Source: Hoylesella loescheii DSM 19665 = JCM 12249 = ATCC 15930
Lineage (GTDB): Bacteria; Bacteroidota; Bacteroidia; Bacteroidales; Bacteroidaceae
Assembly (NCBI RefSeq): GCF_000378085.1
Contig: NZ_KB899214.1
Span: 169,237-233,236, forward strand
DNA: 64,000 nucleotides
Direction of reading: 5' to 3'
Positions 31,216-40,465 of the stretch are shown one piece after another. Both the position numbers and the translations under genes were made by a program. The notes beneath the pieces are model-generated. The model was not told where the DNA came from. It ran no database searches and saw nothing but the letters and a program-made list of their open reading frames with translations. Within the stretch, counting starts at the first letter, position 1. Every line of letters begins with the position of its first letter.

Positions 31216-34200
31216 CTACTTTTTCTTTTCAGGCTTAGCTTTTTTCTTCTTTCTACTTGTTATTCCAAACAAGTCTTTCCATCCATTAAAGTCTTTTTTC
31301 AGTATCAAACCGATGCCTTGTGTGTTCAAGCTGTTGCGCGTAAAGTAGCGGTCATTGGTTTGGTTGTACATCTTGATGGCCATGCTGCCACTAGGGAAGA
31401 GCAGATAGCGGATGTCAAAGTCACCGATAAAGCTCTTGGTGGTATTTACGTTGTCGCGATAACCAAACTGGCCGTTTATCAGCAATCGGTTATTAAGCAA
31501 TCGTCCGCTAAGCAGTCCCTCATATTCGGCGTTACCCCAGCCGTCGTCGCCCGTGGCAATATTTGCCCCGAAGTTCCAGTTGGTATTATTTACAACTGTT
31601 CCAAGTACGTTGTTAAGCTGTTGGCTAAGTGTGCTGCTAAGCAAGCTCTGCATAGCTAACGAAGTCCTACTTTGTGCGTTGGCATTGCCCAAGTCGGCAT
31701 TGTTACGGCCCTGCGTATAGAAACGCCCAACGGCCAGGAGGTAAAGCACCTGCTGGTTCATCTCCTCTTCGCCATTGATGAGGCTATATATCATTTGTTT
31801 GGCATTCGAATTGACAGTGGGTAAGTCGAGATCGAACGACACTTTAGGTGCTGCGGGCGTGCCTGTGATGTTCATCAGGCAGTTTACACGAATGGTATTG
31901 TTAGAGAAACTCTTACCGATGTTGAGGTCGGAAAGGCTCACACCGTTGGCCGTATATATGGCTTTCATGTTCAGGCGGGCTGCGTATGGGTCGCCATTGA
32001 AGGCAATGGTGCTGCCCTGTTCGAAGGTGAACTCTTTCTTGATGACGTTTTGTATGGTGAGTTTGTACACTCCCCGTTCGATGGCATAGTTGCCAAACAT
32101 GTCGAAAGAACCTTTATTATAATAGGTGGCCCTTAATACGCCATATCCATTAAGCGAGATATAGTCGCCACTTTGCTTGTCCATGATGAGACGTATGGAT
32201 GCATCGGGTGTGCAGTTCACCAAGAAATTAAGGTGAATGTCGGTGGGTATGTCTGCCCCATGGTTGCCATTGTGCTGGTGCTCTTCGTCGTTGTCGCTCT
32301 GCGCTTGTTGTTCTTCGGCAGTGAGCAAAGCGTTGGAACCCCAATGGATAAATGAATTGTTGTTTACGGATTGTGGACTGGCCACGTTGTAAACGAGCGT
32401 AGAATTGCGATAGGGCGTGGCGTCGATGTCGATGTTTACCTCACCGCTTCGGCCTCTGATATTGCAATCTCCCGTTGCAAAGATAGTTCCGTAGAAAGTG
32501 TTCTCGCCAAAGCTCTTAGTGTCGTACACCAGCAACTTATTAGCCTTTACGTTCAGGTTGAAGCTCAGGTTGGTAAGGTGGTCGTGCCTTATCTCACCAC
32601 TCAGCCTACCAACGTTCCCATGTCGGTCGGTAAATCGACAGCTGTTCAGGTCGATTCTATTAGGAACGAAGCGCACGGTGTCGTTCGTCAGTGTGTAAGT
32701 GGTGTTCAATGGCGTCATAATCAGGTTGCCATTGGCCACCAATTGCCCCGTAAGATTAATATGGCTCAACGGTCCCGATAGGCGCACTTCACCATTGGCG
32801 TAGGCCTTAACGCCATGTAGGAAACTCTTGCAGAATGTCTCCATGAAGGCGATATTGGTGTTGTTGGCCTTGATGGCGAGGTCGATGTTGTTGCGTTTGG
32901 GCGAAACATAACCGTTGATAAAGGTGTTGGTGGTTAGTCCATCGTTGGCAATGGCGTCTATTTCTACGTTTCCCTTTTCGTAGTTATACCTTACTCCGGC
33001 AACGAGCGTACCCATATCGCCCTGCTCGAAGGTGAAATCGTTCACCCGCAGGTTAGCGTAGGCATCGGGATTGCTGAAAGGCGTTTTCACAATAGCTGTG
33101 CCAGTGGCGCGCCCACCAAACTCTACGGCATGGAAGTTAACAAGGTTGAGAATGTAATTAACGTCTACATCCTTGAGGTCTACCATGAGCGAGTCTTGCG
33201 CATTGGCCGTAGCCGTACCGTCGATGCCGATAAGCTGCTTGCCGCGTGTAACGGCAAACTTGTCGAATTGCACACGGTTTTTACTGTATGTAACTTGCGA
33301 CGGCTTTACTTCCCAAATGGCATCGCCCACCGTTATGCCCGAATGAAGGAACGAGGCTTGTGCGGTGGCCTCCCCTTTATCGTTTTTAAAGAATGTGGTA
33401 TGCCACTTCAGCTCGCCCCTTAATAAAGGCTTGCGTAGGTTATCGAAAGAAACGGTAGACGAAATCTTATTGTCGGCTGCCGTTGCGTGTACGTTACACC
33501 AAATCTTCTTGCCGTTTTCGGCCACGTTTGTAGCCTGTGCGGCAAGCTTCAAAGTATCGTTTAGCGTGCTAATGCTTACTACACTGCCTTCGATATGATG
33601 ACCGTTGTAGGTAAAACTAGGTGCTTTAAGACTGACGCTGAGCGTTTTTTGCGCATCGTTCATGCTTGCGGCGAAGTTTACGGGTTGTTCGATGTTCAGC
33701 GGAACATTGAAGATGTGTTGCAACCAGTCGGTGTTGTCGACATTGGCGCTGATGGTAAAGTTGTTGGTTTGTGCGTCGGTAACCTTCGGAAGACCCGGCA
33801 TAGTGGGCACTTTGCTGCCAATGAGGTTGGTTAGGCTCTGTGTCAGCGTGTTGTAATCGTACTTGCCTGTGAGCAAGATGTTGCCAAAATCGCTATTTAC
33901 AGCTAGCGAATGTTCTTGGTTGTTGTTGCTTACGTCTATGGATATGGCATCGAGCTTATAGCTTTTCGTGTCGGAAACCATGGCAAAGCGGTCTAACTGC
34001 ACCCTTCCGTTGGCCGTATTGAGCGAATTACCTTTAATGTCGGCCATCACAGCGAAGCTAAATTGCGTGTTTGGCCATCGGTTAGTGAGGCTCAAAGCCG
34101 AGGGATTGAAGTTGGTTACTTCAGCTTTTAGCTTGGCAAAGGGTTGCTTTGAGGAAAGGTTGAACTGTCCTTGTAGGTCGAAATTCACGTTGGGGTCTTT

Positions 34201-35652
34201 GACATTAAGCTTTCCGTCGAAGGTTCCATTGTTCCATTCGCCGTCAACGACAATGTTCTTATAGCTGTAAGCGTTGTAGAAAAACTCCTTAACGTCGCCT
34301 TTCGCCTTAACGTAGACCGAACCTCGGGTGGGCAATTTCCCGTCTACGTTTATTTGTGTAGAAATGTTTCCGAAGCGTTTGTCGGCCAAAATCTTGCCAA
34401 GGTCTAAGGCGTTGGTCTCCACTCTGCCAGAGAAGTTGTTGTTATGTTTGCCAAAAGCCACGGTGGCAGTTCCTGCATCGGTGCGTATGATGCCTTTGGT
34501 GGCCACATCTTGTCCATATCCGCCAGCCTCACCAATATAGTCGATGTTGCCCAAACGACCGATTATGGGTGGCACTTGGAAATGGTTGGCGAAGTTGTCG
34601 GAGAGAAATTGCACGCCTTCGGCACTCACGCGAAGTCGCTTAATGGTGGTGACCCAGCGCAATTTTGAGGTCCAATTGCTGATAGAGCCATTGGCTTGGA
34701 GCGAGAATTTATTTTCGCGCGACGAGATTTCAAGGGTTTTCACTCGTACAGAAGTGCTTGTTCCCGATACGTCGGCTTGGAGAAAGAAAGGTTTCGTAGA
34801 CTTTTTTAGCTCGGGTAAGAAGCATGCAAGGTCGGCCAAGGTTAGTTTAGACCTTTGCAAAGTGCCGTTAAATTGAAGTGAAGGCGATTGAAATTCGGAT
34901 CCATTGAAGGCGTACGTGGCCTTGATAGGTCCGAAACTGATGCTTGTTGCAGGCAAAATACAGGCTAAATTAAGGAGTTTTGCCTGTCGTCTGTTGGCCG
35001 TAAGTTCGCCCGTTAGTGATTTAACGTATAGTCCCGATTGTTCCTTGAACGACAAATCCTTAATGTCGAGGTTCACGCTGTCGTTTGTAAGTGCGTCAAG
35101 AGCAATGTGCGCGCTGATATCGGTTGCCAAAATGTGTTTGGCAGAGAATGTGTTCGACTTGGGAACATCGAGCTGATTGTAGCTTACATTTCCCCTTCGG
35201 ATGATGAGCGTGTTGATTCGTAGGTCGAGTGGAGTGTTAGACGTGTCGTCTTTCGATGCCAGCGAGTCGATTGCGAATTGAAAATTGGTTTGGCTTTGGG
35301 CCGTTTTCTTATAGAGATTCGCCTTTAGACCGAATAGTTGAACAGAGGATATATGGATTTTTCCCGCTGCAAGTGCCGCATAATCTAGCTTTGCCGAGAG
35401 GCGTGTGGCCTCTAGCATACGCTTGTTTTGCTGGTCGTTGATAACGAGATCGTCGATGATTATTCGGTTGAGAAAGCCCAAATCCACCTTACCCACCGAC
35501 ACTTCGGTGCCCAACTTCTCCGAAAGGGTGTTGCCGATGGTGTTCCCAACAAAAGCCTGAATAAAGGGAACATGCAGCAAAACCACAAAAACGAAGTATA
35601 AGCCGACAACGGCCCATAGAATAGTATTTATTATGTGTCGTAACTTTCTCAA
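31216..35652 (-). CDS. tamB: TamB-like translocation/assembly module protein
   Basis: A 1,478-residue protein. An N-terminal membrane anchor (IINTILWAVVGLYFVFVVLLH) and AsmA-like start (GNTLSEKLGTEVSVGKVDLGF) are followed by a very long beta-rich body. The C-terminal TamB/DUF490 domain has FEQGSTIAFNGDPYAARLNMKAIYTANG, then a beta-barrel-proximal end with LLNNRLLINGQFGYRDN and RYLLFPSGSMAIKMYNQTND. TamB spans the periplasm and works with Omp85 proteins in outer-membrane assembly or lipid transport. No TamA partner is adjacent. It is bounded on both sides by intergenic regions, so it is probably monocistronic. The C terminus is lysine-rich (KKKKAKPEKKK). Confidence 0.9.
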   Translation of the reverse strand: MRKLRHIINTILWAVVGLYFVFVVLLHVPFIQAFVGNTIGNTLSEKLGTEVSVGKVDLGFLNRIIIDDLVINDQQNKRMLEATRLSAKLDYAALAAGKIHISSVQLFGLKANLYKKTAQSQTNFQFAIDSLASKDDTSNTPLDLRINTLIIRRGNVSYNQLDVPKSNTFSAKHILATDISAHIALDALTNDSVNLDIKDLSFKEQSGLYVKSLTGELTANRRQAKLLNLACILPATSISFGPIKATYAFNGSEFQSPSLQFNGTLQRSKLTLADLACFLPELKKSTKPFFLQADVSGTSTSVRVKTLEISSRENKFSLQANGSISNWTSKLRWVTTIKRLRVSAEGVQFLSDNFANHFQVPPIIGRLGNIDYIGEAGGYGQDVATKGIIRTDAGTATVAFGKHNNNFSGRVETNALDLGKILADKRFGNISTQINVDGKLPTRGSVYVKAKGDVKEFFYNAYSYKNIVVDGEWNNGTFDGKLNVKDPNVNFDLQGQFNLSSKQPFAKLKAEVTNFNPSALSLTNRWPNTQFSFAVMADIKGNSLNTANGRVQLDRFAMVSDTKSYKLDAISIDVSNNNQEHSLAVNSDFGNILLTGKYDYNTLTQSLTNLIGSKVPTMPGLPKVTDAQTNNFTISANVDNTDWLQHIFNVPLNIEQPVNFAASMNDAQKTLSVSLKAPSFTYNGHHIEGSVVSISTLNDTLKLAAQATNVAENGKKIWCNVHATAADNKISSTVSFDNLRKPLLRGELKWHTTFFKNDKGEATAQASFLHSGITVGDAIWEVKPSQVTYSKNRVQFDKFAVTRGKQLIGIDGTATANAQDSLMVDLKDVDVNYILNLVNFHAVEFGGRATGTAIVKTPFSNPDAYANLRVNDFTFEQGDMGTLVAGVRYNYEKGNVEIDAIANDGLTTNTFINGYVSPKRNNIDLAIKANNTNIAFMETFCKSFLHGVKAYANGEVRLSGPLSHINLTGQLVANGNLIMTPLNTTYTLTNDTVRFVPNRIDLNSCRFTDRHGNVGRLSGEIRHDHLTNLSFNLNVKANKLLVYDTKSFGENTFYGTIFATGDCNIRGRSGEVNIDIDATPYRNSTLVYNVASPQSVNNNSFIHWGSNALLTAEEQQAQSDNDEEHQHNGNHGADIPTDIHLNFLVNCTPDASIRLIMDKQSGDYISLNGYGVLRATYYNKGSFDMFGNYAIERGVYKLTIQNVIKKEFTFEQGSTIAFNGDPYAARLNMKAIYTANGVSLSDLNIGKSFSNNTIRVNCLMNITGTPAAPKVSFDLDLPTVNSNAKQMIYSLINGEEEMNQQVLYLLAVGRFYTQGRNNADLGNANAQSRTSLAMQSLLSSTLSQQLNNVLGTVVNNTNWNFGANIATGDDGWGNAEYEGLLSGRLLNNRLLINGQFGYRDNVNTTKSFIGDFDIRYLLFPSGSMAIKMYNQTNDRYFTRNSLNTQGIGLILKKDFNGWKDLFGITSRKKKKAKPEKKK

Positions 35653-35669
35653 TTGCTCTGTTTGGTTGG

Positions 35670-35677
35670 CAAAATTA
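35670..35677 (-). promoter_or_regulatory. tamB promoter minus-7
   Basis: TAATTTTG on the minus strand fits TAnnTTTG, 17 bp before the ATG at 35652, giving a leader of about 10 nt. Confidence 0.45.
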
Positions 35678-35741
35678 CATCAAAAAAATCTTAATGAGAA
35701 ATATACCCGCTGTTTTTCTCTTTATTATGTTTTATTTTGAT

Positions 35742-35923
35742 TATATTTGCAACGATATAGCGGAGGGTGGTCCACTTTTCCCCTGTTTCCGAGGTTTGTT
35801 CTTGTAACGAACGCCAGTTTGGCAAGCATTCGTCGTTCTTCGTGGGGCGACGCAATGAAACTTTGTCAATGCGAAAAGTCGAACGAGATATTCATCATAT
35901 AAAAATAGATTTATAGATTTGTC
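35742..35923 (+). promoter_or_regulatory. nqr operon promoter and long leader
   Basis: TATATTTG at 35742-35749 is a perfect minus-7 element. The first gene starts only at 35924, so the transcript has a leader of about 165 nt, long for this genome. The leader contains small possible stems (GTTCTTGTAACGAAC near 35799 and CGTCG with CGACG near 35843). I do not recognise a riboswitch class. Confidence 0.5.
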
Positions 35924-37273
35924 ATGGCAAATGTCATTAAGTTAGGTAAAGGCTTAAACATTCACCTGAAAGGAACAGCTGCCGAAACGAAACGTGTTGT
36001 GAGTGCATGCACAGAGTATGTTGTGCGTCCCGACACCTTCGAAGGCGTTGTTCCTAAACTTGTTACACACGAAGGAGACCGTGTTGAGGTGGGTGACGCC
36101 TTATTTGTAGATAAAAATCGCCCGGAGGTGAGGTTTGCATCGCCAGTGAGTGGAACGGTAAAGGCCGTTGAACGAGGCGAAAGACGTAAGATACTAGGTA
36201 TTAAGTTGCAGGCCGATGAGGTGCAGGCATTTCACGATTTTGGCAAACGCGATGTGACGTTGCTTTCTGCCGATGAGGTGAGAAACGCTTTGTTGGAAGC
36301 AGGTTTGTTTGGTTATGTGTACCAATTGCCCTACGCCGTGTCGGCCGATCCACAAACAACGCCGAAGGCCATCTTTGTTTCCGCGTTGCGCGACATGCCT
36401 CTTGCTGGTAATTTCGAATATGAATTGCAGGGTAACGAACGTGATTTTCAAACCGGATTGACGGCCCTTTCGAAGATGGCCAGCACCTATTTGGGAATTG
36501 GAAAGAAACAAACGGCAGATGCGTTGGTGAACGCTAAAGACGTGGAAGTGACAGTTTTTGATGGCCCATGTCCAGCAGGAAACGTCGGTGTACAGGTAAA
36601 CCATATCTCGCCAGTGAATAAGGGCGAAGTGGTTTGGACGGTAGACCCAACGTTTGTGATCTTCTTCGGTAGGCTGTTCAATACAGGTAAGGTGAACCTT
36701 CTACGTACCATCGCTCTCGGAGGCAGTGCCATGGCATCGCCCATATACGTTGATGCGCTGATAGGAACACCTTTCTCGGTGGTATTGAAAGACGCTTTGG
36801 TGCGCCAAGAAGATGTGCGCCTTATCAACGGCAACCCCCTAACGGGTACGAAATCGTGCTTGGAAGACAGCGTAGGCGTAAGAACATCCGAGATAACTGC
36901 TATCCCCGAAGGTGCTGACGCTAATGAAATGTTTGGCTGGATAATGCCACGCACCAACCAATTTTCCACTTCGCGCAGCTATTTCTCGTGGCTCATGGGC
37001 AAGAAAGAATACGACTTGGACGCCCGCGTGAAGGGTGGCGAACGCCATATTATTATGAGTGGCGAATACGACAGTGTGTTGCCAATGGACATTTACGGTG
37101 AGTTCCTAATCAAAGCCATCATCGCTGGCGACATCGACAAGATGGAGCAGCTGGGCATTTATGAGGTTTCGCCTGAAGATTTCGCACTGGCAGAATTTGT
37201 AGACAGCTCTAAACTGGAGCTGCAACGCATCGTTCGCCAAGGGCTGAACATGTTACGTAAAGAAAATGCATAA
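35924..37273 (+). CDS. nqrA: Na+-translocating NADH:quinone reductase subunit A
   Basis: A 449-residue protein, a soluble subunit on the cytoplasmic side. Characteristic parts are IKLGKGLNIHLKGTAAETK at the N terminus, a lipoyl-like domain (FEGVVPKLVTHEGDRVEVGDALFVDK ... FASPVSGTVKAVERGERR), PYAVSADPQTTPKAIFVSA and WFSTSRSYFSWLMG-type words near the C terminus. It opens the complete nqrABCDEF operon, with 6 bp to nqrB. The complex oxidises NADH, reduces quinone and exports Na+, the main respiratory entry point in many Bacteroidales. Confidence 0.96.
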   Translation: MANVIKLGKGLNIHLKGTAAETKRVVSACTEYVVRPDTFEGVVPKLVTHEGDRVEVGDALFVDKNRPEVRFASPVSGTVKAVERGERRKILGIKLQADEVQAFHDFGKRDVTLLSADEVRNALLEAGLFGYVYQLPYAVSADPQTTPKAIFVSALRDMPLAGNFEYELQGNERDFQTGLTALSKMASTYLGIGKKQTADALVNAKDVEVTVFDGPCPAGNVGVQVNHISPVNKGEVVWTVDPTFVIFFGRLFNTGKVNLLRTIALGGSAMASPIYVDALIGTPFSVVLKDALVRQEDVRLINGNPLTGTKSCLEDSVGVRTSEITAIPEGADANEMFGWIMPRTNQFSTSRSYFSWLMGKKEYDLDARVKGGERHIIMSGEYDSVLPMDIYGEFLIKAIIAGDIDKMEQLGIYEVSPEDFALAEFVDSSKLELQRIVRQGLNMLRKENA

Positions 37274-37279
37274 AGCAGT

Positions 37280-38446
37280 ATGAAAGCATTAAGACAATAT
37301 TTAGACAAGATAAAGCCGAAATTCGAGCCTGGGGGCAAGCTTCACGCCTTCCAAAGCATCTTCGACGGTTTGGAAACGTTTCTCTATGTGCCGAACACCA
37401 CCTCGAAAGTGGGAGCGCACATTCACGATTCCATCGACTCGAAACGCATCATGAGTATGGTGGTTATTGCCGCTTTGCCAGCTCTGCTCTTCGGTATGTA
37501 CAACGTAGGCTACCAAAACTACGCGGCGGCAGGTCATTTGGCAGACGCCAGTTTCTTCGACCTGTTCTTCTACGGTTTCCTCGCCGTGTTGCCAAAGGTG
37601 GTTGTTAGCTATGCCGTAGGTTTGGGAATAGAGTTTGCTTGGGCGCAATGGAAGCACGAAGAGATACAAGAAGGCTTCTTGGTGACGGGTATTCTTATCC
37701 CGTTGGTTATCCCCGTTAACTGCCCACTTTGGATATTGGTGCTCGCCGTGGCTTTCTCGGTGGTCATTTGCAAAGAGATTTTCGGTGGAACAGGTATGAA
37801 TATCTTCAACGTAGCCCTTTGTGCGCGTGCGTTCCTCTTCTTCTCTTATCCCTCAAAGATGACTGGCGACACCGTTTGGGTGGCTTCCAGCTCCATCTTG
37901 GGCTTTGGCTACGACCTGCCAGATGGTTTTACGGCTGCCACGCCTTTGGGTGAGATAGGTGTCGGAGCAAATGTTCCGTATAGCCTTAGCGACATGATAA
38001 CGGGCTTTATCCCTGGTAGTATCGGCGAAACAAGCGTGATTGCCATCGGTATAGGTGCCATCATCTTGCTTTGGACAGGCATTGCCAGTTGGCGTACCAT
38101 GGGAAGCGTGTTTGGTGGAGGCATCTTAATGGCCTTGTTGTTTAAGCATTTGGGCATGACTAGCATCGATTGGTACGAGCATATCGTGTTGGGCGGTTTC
38201 TGTTTCGGTGCCGTATTCATGGCCACCGACCCCGTTACGTCGGCCCGAACTCACACCGGACAATGGATTTACGGATTCCTTATCGGAGCAATGGCCCTTA
38301 TCATCCGTGTGATGAACCCTGGTTATCCCGAAGGAATGATGCTGGCCATATTGTTTGCCAATATGTTTGCGCCCCTCATCGACTATTATGTGGTGCAGGC
38401 TAACATAAACAAGCGCATGAAACGTTTAACCAAAAACAATAAATGA
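37280..38446 (+). CDS. nqrB: Na+-NQR subunit B
   Basis: A 388-residue polytopic membrane protein. A soluble N terminus (LRQYLDKIKPKFEPGGKLHAF) precedes about ten membrane helices. The DGFTAATPLGEIG segment is where the covalent FMN-threonine is expected, and the C-terminal FMATDPVTSARTHTGQWIYG is typical of the NqrB/RnfD family. It carries FMN and riboflavin and forms part of the Na+ channel and quinone site. There is a 4-bp gap to nqrC. Confidence 0.96.
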   Translation: MKALRQYLDKIKPKFEPGGKLHAFQSIFDGLETFLYVPNTTSKVGAHIHDSIDSKRIMSMVVIAALPALLFGMYNVGYQNYAAAGHLADASFFDLFFYGFLAVLPKVVVSYAVGLGIEFAWAQWKHEEIQEGFLVTGILIPLVIPVNCPLWILVLAVAFSVVICKEIFGGTGMNIFNVALCARAFLFFSYPSKMTGDTVWVASSSILGFGYDLPDGFTAATPLGEIGVGANVPYSLSDMITGFIPGSIGETSVIAIGIGAIILLWTGIASWRTMGSVFGGGILMALLFKHLGMTSIDWYEHIVLGGFCFGAVFMATDPVTSARTHTGQWIYGFLIGAMALIIRVMNPGYPEGMMLAILFANMFAPLIDYYVVQANINKRMKRLTKNNK

Positions 38447-38450
38447 CATC

Positions 38451-39173
38451 ATGGCAGAAGTGAAGAAAAAAGGACTAAACACTAACTCCAACGGCTATAC
38501 GCTGATATATTCTACCATCATCGTCGTTGTTGTTGCTTTCTTGCTGGCTTTCGTCTTTAAGGCGTTGAAGCCCTTGCAAGATATCAACGTGGCCTTGGAT
38601 AAGAAGAAACAATTGCTTTATGCGCTTAATATCCGCGACATAAGCGATGAAGAGGCAGCACGAAAATATAAGGAAGTGGTGCTGGCCGACGAGATAATAG
38701 ACACCAAAGGAAACGTTACCACCAAAGGCGAACAAGGTGGCGAAAAGGCAGGATTCTTGCTTAACAGCGCCGATTACAAGGCTGGCCGATTGGCTTTGTT
38801 CGTTTGCAAAGTAGACGGACAGATAAAATATATCGTACCTGTTTATGGTATGGGACTTTGGGGACCTATTAATGGCTTTATCGCACTAGATGCAGATAAG
38901 AACACCGTTTACGGAGCGTATTTCAATCACGAAGGAGAAACGGCCGGATTGGGTGCCGAGATTAAAGACAACGTGAAGTGGCAAAATCTGTTTAAGGGTA
39001 AGAAGGTGTTCGCTAAGGGCACACAGAAGGTGGCACTTTCGGTTGTTAAGAAGGTGGACGACCCCTCTACGCAAGTGGATGTGGTAACAGGCGCCACGCT
39101 GACAAGTGATGGCGTGAGCGACATGCTTATCGAGGGCTTGTCGAAGTATCTTGTGTTTTTAACCAGTAAATAA
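38451..39173 (+). CDS. nqrC: Na+-NQR subunit C
   Basis: A 240-residue protein. One N-terminal membrane helix (GYTLIYSTIIVVVVAFLLAFVF) precedes a periplasmic FMN-binding domain whose VVTGATLTSDGVSDML holds the threonine that carries FMN covalently (S/TGATxTS motif). WGPINGFIALDADKNTVYGAYFNHEGETAGLG is typical of the fold. It passes electrons to NqrB. nqrD starts 15 bp later. Confidence 0.96.
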   Translation: MAEVKKKGLNTNSNGYTLIYSTIIVVVVAFLLAFVFKALKPLQDINVALDKKKQLLYALNIRDISDEEAARKYKEVVLADEIIDTKGNVTTKGEQGGEKAGFLLNSADYKAGRLALFVCKVDGQIKYIVPVYGMGLWGPINGFIALDADKNTVYGAYFNHEGETAGLGAEIKDNVKWQNLFKGKKVFAKGTQKVALSVVKKVDDPSTQVDVVTGATLTSDGVSDMLIEGLSKYLVFLTSK

Positions 39174-39188
39174 TTGAACGCAGCAGTT

Positions 39189-39818
39189 ATGAGTAAGTTA
39201 TTTTCAAAGGAAAACAAAGAAGTCTTTGTCAATCCGCTAAATCTCGACCATCCCATTATGGTTCAGGTGCTTGGCATCTGTTCGGCATTGGCCGTTACTT
39301 CGCAGTTAAAGCCAGCCATCGTAATGGGACTTGCCGTTACCATTATTACGGCTTTTTCTAACGTAATCATATCTCTGATACGCAATACCATACCTTCGCG
39401 CATCCGTATCATCGTTCAATTGGTGGTGGTTGCTGCGTTGGTTACCGTCGTTAGTCAGATTCTCAAGGCCTTTGTCTATGATGTCAGCGTAGAACTTTCG
39501 GTTTATGTAGGTCTCATTATCACCAACTGTATCCTTATGGGGCGCCTCGAAGCCTTCGCTATGATGAATAAGCCATGGCCAAGTTTCCTCGATGGTGTTG
39601 GCAATGGCTTGGGTTACGCCTTCATTTTGGTGCTGGTGGGTGGTATTCGCGAGTTTTTCGGCCGTGGTTCGCTACTTGGCTTCCAGCTGATACCCGAGAG
39701 CGCATACAACGCCGGTTATCTAAACAACGGTATGATGACCATGCCTGCCATGGCATTGATACTGTTAGGTTGCGTGATTTGGCTGCATAGGGCATATTTC
39801 TACAAGGAGAAAAATTAA
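39189..39818 (+). CDS. nqrD: Na+-NQR subunit D
   Basis: A 209-residue protein starting at MSKLFSKENKEVF; an upstream in-frame codon is not needed. It has six hydrophobic helices. Cysteines in VQVLGICSALAVTSQLKP and IITNCILMGRLEAF correspond to the two that, with two from NqrE, hold the intramembrane iron-sulfur centre. It is part of the inverted-repeat NqrD/E core. Confidence 0.95.
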   Translation: MSKLFSKENKEVFVNPLNLDHPIMVQVLGICSALAVTSQLKPAIVMGLAVTIITAFSNVIISLIRNTIPSRIRIIVQLVVVAALVTVVSQILKAFVYDVSVELSVYVGLIITNCILMGRLEAFAMMNKPWPSFLDGVGNGLGYAFILVLVGGIREFFGRGSLLGFQLIPESAYNAGYLNNGMMTMPAMALILLGCVIWLHRAYFYKEKN

Positions 39819-39827
39819 GAAAACACT

Positions 39828-40454
39828 ATGGAACATTTAATCAGTTTATTCTTTAGGTCCATCTTTGTGGACAACATGATATTCGCTTTCTTCTTGGGAA
39901 TGTGCTCTTACTTGGCTGTTTCCAAGAACGTAAAGACGTCTTTGGGACTAGGCTTGGCCGTAACCTTCGTGTTGCTTGTTACTGTCCCTGTCGACTATTT
40001 GCTGCAAACCAAGGTGCTAGGTCCCGATTGTTTGATACCAGGCGTCGACCTTTCTTACCTTAGCTTCATCCTTTTCATCGCCGTTATTGCAGGTATTGTG
40101 CAGTTGGTAGAGATGGTTGTCGAGAAATATAGCCCCTCGCTCTATTCGGCTTTGGGTATATTCCTACCCCTTATCGCCGTTAACTGCGCCATCATGGGTG
40201 CTTCGCTCTTTATGCAACAGCGTATAAACATGGACCCATCTAGCACGCAATACATCGGTTCGGTATGGGATTCCATCTCTTACGCAATCGGTAGCGGCAT
40301 CGGATGGACGTTAGCCATCGTGTCGATGGGTGCCATTAGGGAGAAGATGCAATATAGCGATGTGCCCAAGCCCTTGCAAGGACTGGGCATAACATTCATT
40401 ACCGTGGGACTGATGGCTATGGCCATGATGTGTTTCTCGGGCTTAAATCTATAA
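39828..40454 (+). CDS. nqrE: Na+-NQR subunit E
   Basis: A 208-residue protein with six membrane helices. [19 protein letters not shown] is the typical start. Cysteines in [18 protein letters not shown] and [17 protein letters not shown] match the metal ligands shared with NqrD. It lies 9 bp after nqrD and 11 bp before nqrF. Confidence 0.96.
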   Translation: MEHLISLFFRSIFVDNMIFAFFLGMCSYLAVSKNVKTSLGLGLAVTFVLLVTVPVDYLLQTKVLGPDCLIPGVDLSYLSFILFIAVIAGIVQLVEMVVEKYSPSLYSALGIFLPLIAVNCAIMGASLFMQQRINMDPSSTQYIGSVWDSISYAIGSGIGWTLAIVSMGAIREKMQYSDVPKPLQGLGITFITVGLMAMAMMCFSGLNL

Positions 40455-40465
40455 GATAAGGATAT

